Positions 58,493 to 64,000 of a DNA stretch of 64,000 nt are shown here, in pieces. The notes beneath the pieces are model-generated. The model made no database searches, had not been told where the DNA came from, and saw only the letters and a program-made list of their open reading frames with translations. How positions within the stretch are numbered: position 1 is the first letter of the stretch; each line of letters starts with the position of its first letter. Location: contig CM053801.1 in the NCBI GenBank assembly GCA_028671895.1, positions 40,552,836 through 40,616,835 on the forward strand, in the 5' to 3' direction. This DNA is from Oenanthe sinensis (taxonomy: Eukaryota; Streptophyta; Magnoliopsida; Apiales; Apiaceae). Position numbers and translations under genes: made by a program.

Positions 58493-58498
58493 GGGTGA

Positions 58499-59759
58499 AT
58501 GTATAACTTCAAATACTTTTATTTTTTTGTTTTCACTTCTTTAATTTTGATGAACTACTTGATAGTGTTTGTAGCTTTGTCAATTTACAAATGTTTATTT
58601 ATATATAAATGCGGAAATGTAAGAACACAAATAATTAACTTTCAATCTAATGGTGTATTAGAATGAATCAACTATAATCTGAAATTCAAAGTGAACTTCA
58701 GCTTCCTGTTCTTGGAAGTAGAAAACAAGATTTGAAAATACTTGATGAAAGTATTCAACTTCTTTACTAATTAGGTTGTGCAATTTCTATATATACAACA
58801 TATCTTTTGGTACATGCACTCACTAATCAGTTAAGCTAAAACTAGAAATAGACAAAAATAACTTTACATTTGACTACTATCTATTTCTAGCTAACACAAA
58901 CTATGACAGTCCTTTTTCTTATAGCCTTATCCCTTCAATCATTTGTTTTGTTCATCTTTCAAGCTTCATTGTAGAATTGTCTCCATCTTCACATGTTTGA
59001 CTGATCCTGTAATGATAGAGCTTCAGAATCACTTGTCTTGTTTGTCTGCAAATCTCCTAAAATTTAGCTTCTTAAATCAACCGAGTACTCACTTGAATTT
59101 ACTTCGAGAAGTCACAGTGAATGACTTCTCGATTAGGATAGACTTCTCGATTAGGATAGACTTCTCGATTAGAATAGACTTCTCGATTAGAACAGACTTC
59201 TCGATTATAATAGACTTCTCGAATCATACTTGTAACACAGAATTCTCGATTGGTCCTACTGTACTTCTCGAATGGTTCAATCTTTAGTACGTACTTCTCG
59301 ATTGCTACTCTAGGTAAGTTCTCGATTTGTTCAACTGTACTTCTCGAATGGTTCAATCTTCACACTTCTTGAATAACTATCAATTCTTTGACTTCTCGAT
59401 CACTTCTCACTTCTCGATTGATTGATAAGTTACTTGAGCATTTGAGACTTCTCTACCAGCTTCACAGTTATGACTTCTCTATCAGGATGACTTCTCTATC
59501 ATGTATTTGCTTTGGAGTACTTTTCACTGCAATTCTTATTTGATGAAGTCTTCATTGATTTTATGCCTGATTCAGACTTGAATCTTCTATCAATTTTTAT
59601 TCTTGACTCACATTTACATATTGACTTCACAGTAGAAACATACTTTCATCTACAAATACATTAAGACATTCTAAGAACACATTCTAATATAGAAACATTA
59701 AATGTGTTACATCAAGACAAGTAATCATACAGAGTAGGCTTGATTTGGTCCAACGAACA
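58499..59759 (-). repeat. Probable 3' LTR of a large minus-strand Copia-like element
   Basis: On the minus strand a polypurine tract (CCAAGTTGGGGGA) directly precedes TGTTCGTTGG at 59759, the likely LTR start. The left boundary near 58499 is inferred, because the LTR would end ...GAAGTTATACA there. The partner LTR lies beyond the right edge, so neither boundary nor target duplication can be confirmed. Confidence 0.6.
59123..59230. repeat. 18-bp minisatellite GACTTCTCGATTAGGATA, six copies
   Basis: Six units in exact 18-bp register from 59123. The first two are identical and the others differ by one to several bases. Scattered further ACTTCTCGAT copies continue to about 59480. The array lies inside the probable LTR. 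Confidence 0.95.
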
Positions 59760-59814
59760 TCCCCCAACTTGGGAAAAGATAATTTTACAAATTAATACAA
59801 GATATCAAGCCTAC

Positions 59815-62800
59815 CTATTTCTGTTGTTGAAGTTGTTGAAGTTGTTGCATGAATAAATCATATTTTGCTTTCTTTTCTTTTTCTTCCCTAGCTTTGATTT
59901 CTTCAATGACTTGAATAATTTCTTGCCTAACCATGACTTCTTCAATCAAAATTGCATTTTTTAGAATATCTGTTGTAACTTGTAGAGATTGTATGGGATA
60001 ATTTGTGATAAACTTGAGTCTTATTCTTGAAGTTACTCCATCTCTAAGTTTAAACTCAACTCTATCTGGATCTTTGAAAATTCTGCACTTTCCCAATCTC
60101 TTCAGCTCTTTAGACTTTCTTTCCAACTCCTCTTTCTCCTTGATATTCCTCTCTGCCATTTACTTCCTCTCCTTCACCTTGTTAATCTTTTTTTGATATT
60201 TTATTACCAAATACTCAGCTATTTCAACCATCTTCAATTTGTTCACCATGCTCTTTTTATCATAAAGGATGATTACCCTTTTGATGTCATGAGTAGTAGA
60301 CTTTGAGCTATCATTGTAGAATTCCATTTCTTCTCCATCAACGTTTATTACAAACACCTTTTTGTTCCTTATCTCAACATTATAGATCCTGTCTGTCTTC
60401 CATTGTTTGAGTTTCACCTTATCCTCTTCAACAATCTCCATGATAGGTTTCACAAGTAATCCTTTGTCAGGTACAATAATCTGTTTTATCCATTTTGGAC
60501 ATCTCACTAATAGAGAACTAGTAGGTTTCTTGAAGTGAGTCCTAATAGTAGTATTGACTTTTAGCTGTTGGCAGAGCTTCAGTCTCTTGACTTGATTCTC
60601 ACTCAATTCCTTCCTTATAACTCCATTTGCAGTAACCTTGACTAGAAGTCTTTTTGGCTCTTTGGTTTTTAAAATCAGAGCAGTTTCAGAAACTTTTGGA
60701 TCCACACCAGCACCCTGAATTTTGGTAGATGTGCTAGTATGAACACCAACAACTTGTTGCTTGGATGGGTTTTCCTTTTCATATTTCTTCTCTTTGACAG
60801 AATCCTCTCTCTTTTTCTTGTCCTCGCTCTTCTTCTTCTTGTCATCTTTCTTTCATCCCTTGTCACTCATGGACTCGGGATTCTTATCATTCTTGTCCTG
60901 ATCCTTGTCTTCATCGTCTATCTTCTTTTTTAACTTTTGAGAAACAAACTTTTTCATTTCACTGTTCATGAATTCCTCCAACTTCTTCAGAATTATTAAG
61001 TCATCTTCTTGCTTGACTTCCTTCCTCTTAAGTAAATCAATTAAGATAATGAACTGGCTTCTATTTCCTTGATTAAGATGTTGAGGGATCATGAAATGAG
61101 CCAGTTTGTTTCCCTTTGACATATACATCACTTCACCAGGACTACAAAATGCCTCAAGAAGAGCCTTGGATAGTAGAGGACCTATGATGTCCTTTTTTAA
61201 TTCTTCATCTTCCTGAGTTACTGTCTCTATTGCTTTGTGTAGACACTCTAGCTCAGTGTATGACAATTGATTGGAGACATCAATTGACAATTTGAAGTAG
61301 CCAGTTTCCAACTGCACTACAAGCTCTTTACACATCTTTTTATCTTTGATTTCATATTTAACCCTCTAACTTGGACGATGACTTTATCAATAAGTTTCTT
61401 GTACTCCTAATGATATCCCTTCACCTGTGCCTTAATGGCCTTCAGGGTCTGCAAGAATTCCTTATCTGCATTAGGTTTAACCATCTCCTCTCTTAATTTT
61501 CTCATAACAACTACCTGTCTTTCAGCTTCAATCTCATCCCTTCTTTCTTTCTCCCCCTTAGGGTTGATATCTTAGTGCTTAGGTAGGAATGAAGAGTGAG
61601 ATGGCTTTATTTGAGTGGGAACTTGCACTTGAGGTGCTTGACCAGGAACAGACATTATTGAGAACAAAGTTTGAATTGAGGCAAGTTGAGTAGAGATTTG
61701 TTGAAGTGTAGTGCCTTGAGTTGAGCTAGAGGTTTCAAATTCTTTCTTAAGAGAAGCAACAGTAGCCACCACTTCTGAAACTGTGGTTGAGAGAGTAGAT
61801 TGAACATCTATCAATGTATCCACTTTCTCTTTGAGTTTGGACAAAGTGACAGCTTTATCTTTTTCTGCCCTGGCTTTAGATTGATAGAAGATGTCTACTT
61901 GCAATGGAGCCAGGTCATGCAGATGAACATCTTCAGGTAGTATGTCTGCATGCCTGTTTTTGTATAGAACATCCACCATGTTATTGATTTTGTTCTGATT
62001 TCCTTGGATGGCTGTATTACTTTGAACCATGTATTTGTAAGCCTTCTCCATTGCATCCATCTTTGTATAGAGGATAGAGGATTTTCCAGTGTCACCTCTA
62101 GATGACACATTTGTATATATGCCTCCAGGTTTCATCTTGTCTTTAATAGCTTTTAATGTGTATTCCACTTTTGTTATGTGATCATGAAGCTCAGCCTGGA
62201 ATCCTCTGGCAAGATAGTGATTTACTTGTAATTCTACCTTGGCAACCTCATGAATGGCATCATAGATTGCACTTGGAGTAAAGATTTTAGAACTTGAACT
62301 TAGAGAAGTTAAGTACTTTTCTCTCATCCACTATAGCATCTCCTCTGTGCTCACAATGTTTTTGCTATCCAACTAAGCATTTACATTGGTCTCTTCATCT
62401 TTAGCCATATGAACATTTTTATCTTTGATTTCCTCTTGGTCTTTAGCATACTCCAACATTAGTTCAGCAAAATCTTTGTTGGGTAGATGAAATGTGAGAA
62501 GTTGTTGAGCAATATGGTACCATCCATCCAACTGATCTCCATAAATTTCTTTTAATTTCTCATCTGATAGTGACCCACCATGAAATGATGGTCCTGATTC
62601 CCTATCATGTTGCACAGGTTCCAGCCATTGTTACATAAAGTGAGAGCTAGGGCCACTTGTTACAGTGATCCCCTCAACATCAAATTCATCATCCAATTGC
62701 TCAGATGAATCCTTTGATACTGGATAGATAGGTGATCTCTCCCTAGGAGACGGTCTTTGAATGACATGAGAGTGTCCAGGGGATGCCATTTGCATGGTAT

Positions 62801-63981
62801 GGAGGTCCCCTAGATTACCCAATGTTTGTGAAGACACCTGATGCTCCAATGACTCATTAATGAGACCAAAGGGAATTGTTTCCTCAGCCACCATAGATTC
62901 TGAAGTAAAAACTCCTAGTTCCTCTATGGTTTTGATGGTGTCATCAGGATATGCCTCAGCTTGCATTCCCTCACCATCTTGATGTATGTTCTGAGTGTTG
63001 AGCACAGTGTCATGCACTATGTCACTTGAAATTGGCTCACCAGGAGAAAAGAATTCCTGATGATCAACAACCTTTTGTGTTTGGCTAGACACAATTGGTT
63101 GAGAAGAAATTTGAGTATTGAGAGAAATAAAGTGTATAAATTGAGTGTTGGCAACTCCCCCTGAGAAAATGGGGAAGTTTCAATAGTTTGTCCTATGTGC
63201 ACTTGTGTGTCCTTTTCAACTACACACCTATCATCAACAGGATTGTGTTCACGTGATGGTGTAGACTCTTTACAGAGTGGAATGGGTTGAATCTCAATTT
63301 CAATAGATACATTCTGTTGAGAGAATGCATCTAGTAATAAGTCTATTCCCTTATTAATCTTTGCATCCTGTTAGGAAGGTGTAGAGTGGCTTTGTGTGGC
63401 CTCTTTATTTTTTCTCCTCCTCTTTAGAGGTACCACAGGTGACTCAGGTTCTTCTACTACTACTTCTAATTTCTTTTTAGTAGCCGGTTTCTTCCTTTTC
63501 TTCTTTTCAACTACACCCTGTTGAGAGGATGTAGAGGTTGGCTCACTAACATATAGTGGATTTGAAAGAATAGGCTCATTTTAGTTAAGGTTCCATGGGT
63601 TAGGTGCAATTTATACTTCTGCAACCTTGGGATCCTCTACTTTATGTAAGTAACCATATGTAGGCTGCATAAGTGGATACCTAGCAAATTCACTCATCAT
63701 ATGAGGTGTGATTTCAAAGGCACATTAACTGTGCTACATTTGTCCAGGGTTCCAAAAATGATTTTGGAAATAGACTTACTGTAGCCAATTCTACTTTGGG
63801 TCATCACATGCAAATCAATCAACTGAGCATTTTTATAATTTAAGATTGATTGAATGAAGCGAGGGAAGAAAATTTCATTACCTTTTTTGGGAATCTTAGT
63901 TATGAGTTTCCCAAGTATGAGCTTGCCTACATTCAGCTTCTGATTATATGCTAGAGAGTAGGCTAGCTTTAAGGCAATCAT
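59815..63981 (-). pseudogene. Broken extra ('env-like') ORF of a large Copia-like retrotransposon
   Basis: Minus-strand open pieces follow one another toward the 3' LTR: 63697-63981, 62631-63092, 62373-62615, 61572-62327, 60853-61335, 60160-60705 and 59815-60159, separated by stops and frameshifts. The first has an IFFPRFIQSILN stretch, similar to the N-terminal half of the extra ORF that SIRE-type Copia elements carry between pol and the 3' LTR. The middle pieces are Ser/Glu-rich. The 61572-62327 piece has long helical segments (likely coiled coil), and the last pieces are very Lys/Glu-rich and end in a Gln-rich LQQLQQLQQQ tail. I recognise no enzyme motif. The pol part should lie beyond 64000. 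The role of such ORFs is unproven; this copy is not functional. Confidence 0.65.
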
Positions 63982-64000
63982 GCTAATTTGATCATAGCAA

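Noticed and set aside
1..64000. CRISPR array, rRNA or functional tRNA genes
   Set aside because: No regularly spaced direct repeats with unique spacers, and the only tRNA-like sequence is the SINE at 6610-6711.

Overview
This is nuclear DNA of a flowering plant, very probably a eudicot. It is AT-rich, its genes have many GT-AG introns, and transposable elements fill most of the space between exons and much of the long introns. The proteins are standard plant families. An asterid, perhaps of the carrot family, is only a guess from the general look of the retrotransposons. There are no bacterial features and no CRISPR array.

Layout from left to right. 59-5378 is a 5.3 kb solo LTR with a perfect 5-bp target duplication. 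5379-7450 holds an AT-rich tandem array, a tRNA-derived SINE and a Stowaway-like MITE. 7451-10850 is a non-autonomous LTR retrotransposon with an unrecognised ORF of about 580 codons. It lies just before exon 2 of a NAC transcription factor gene (10874-12910, +) whose first exon is not in the window. 14466-18305 (+) is a complete 13-exon sucrose synthase gene, followed by MITE-rich DNA that includes a small inverted copy of part of that gene. 22824-23955 (-) is a two-exon secreted Root-cap-family gene. 24171-26224 is a broken MULE. 26534-34118 is a structurally complete Copia retrotransposon with an intact 1377-aa gag-pol ORF.

From 35521 to 54096 (-) runs a complete 12-exon NBS1 (nibrin) gene of 541 codons. 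I assembled it by joining exons that are mostly too small to stand out alone. Its 10.5 kb intron 4 contains a full-length but mutated hAT transposon, a second hAT-type element with a third element nested in it, a Harbinger-type MITE, a foldback MITE cluster and a polypurine tract. From 54371 to the right edge the window consists of degenerate retrotransposons: a Copia (SIRE-like) 5' LTR and gag on +, a 3' fragment of another LTR element, and the 3' LTR plus extra ORF of a second large Copia-like element on -.

NAC045/086-like factors and the SUS5/6/7 sucrose synthase clade both act in phloem sieve elements, so their adjacency is notable. NBS1 acts in DNA double-strand-break repair with MRE11 and RAD50. 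I found no convincing new biological system. The best leads are the unknown ORF of the 7451-10850 element, the split MULE, the 70-bp duplication that doubles a splice acceptor in the hAT transposase, and the heavily invaded but intact NBS1 gene.
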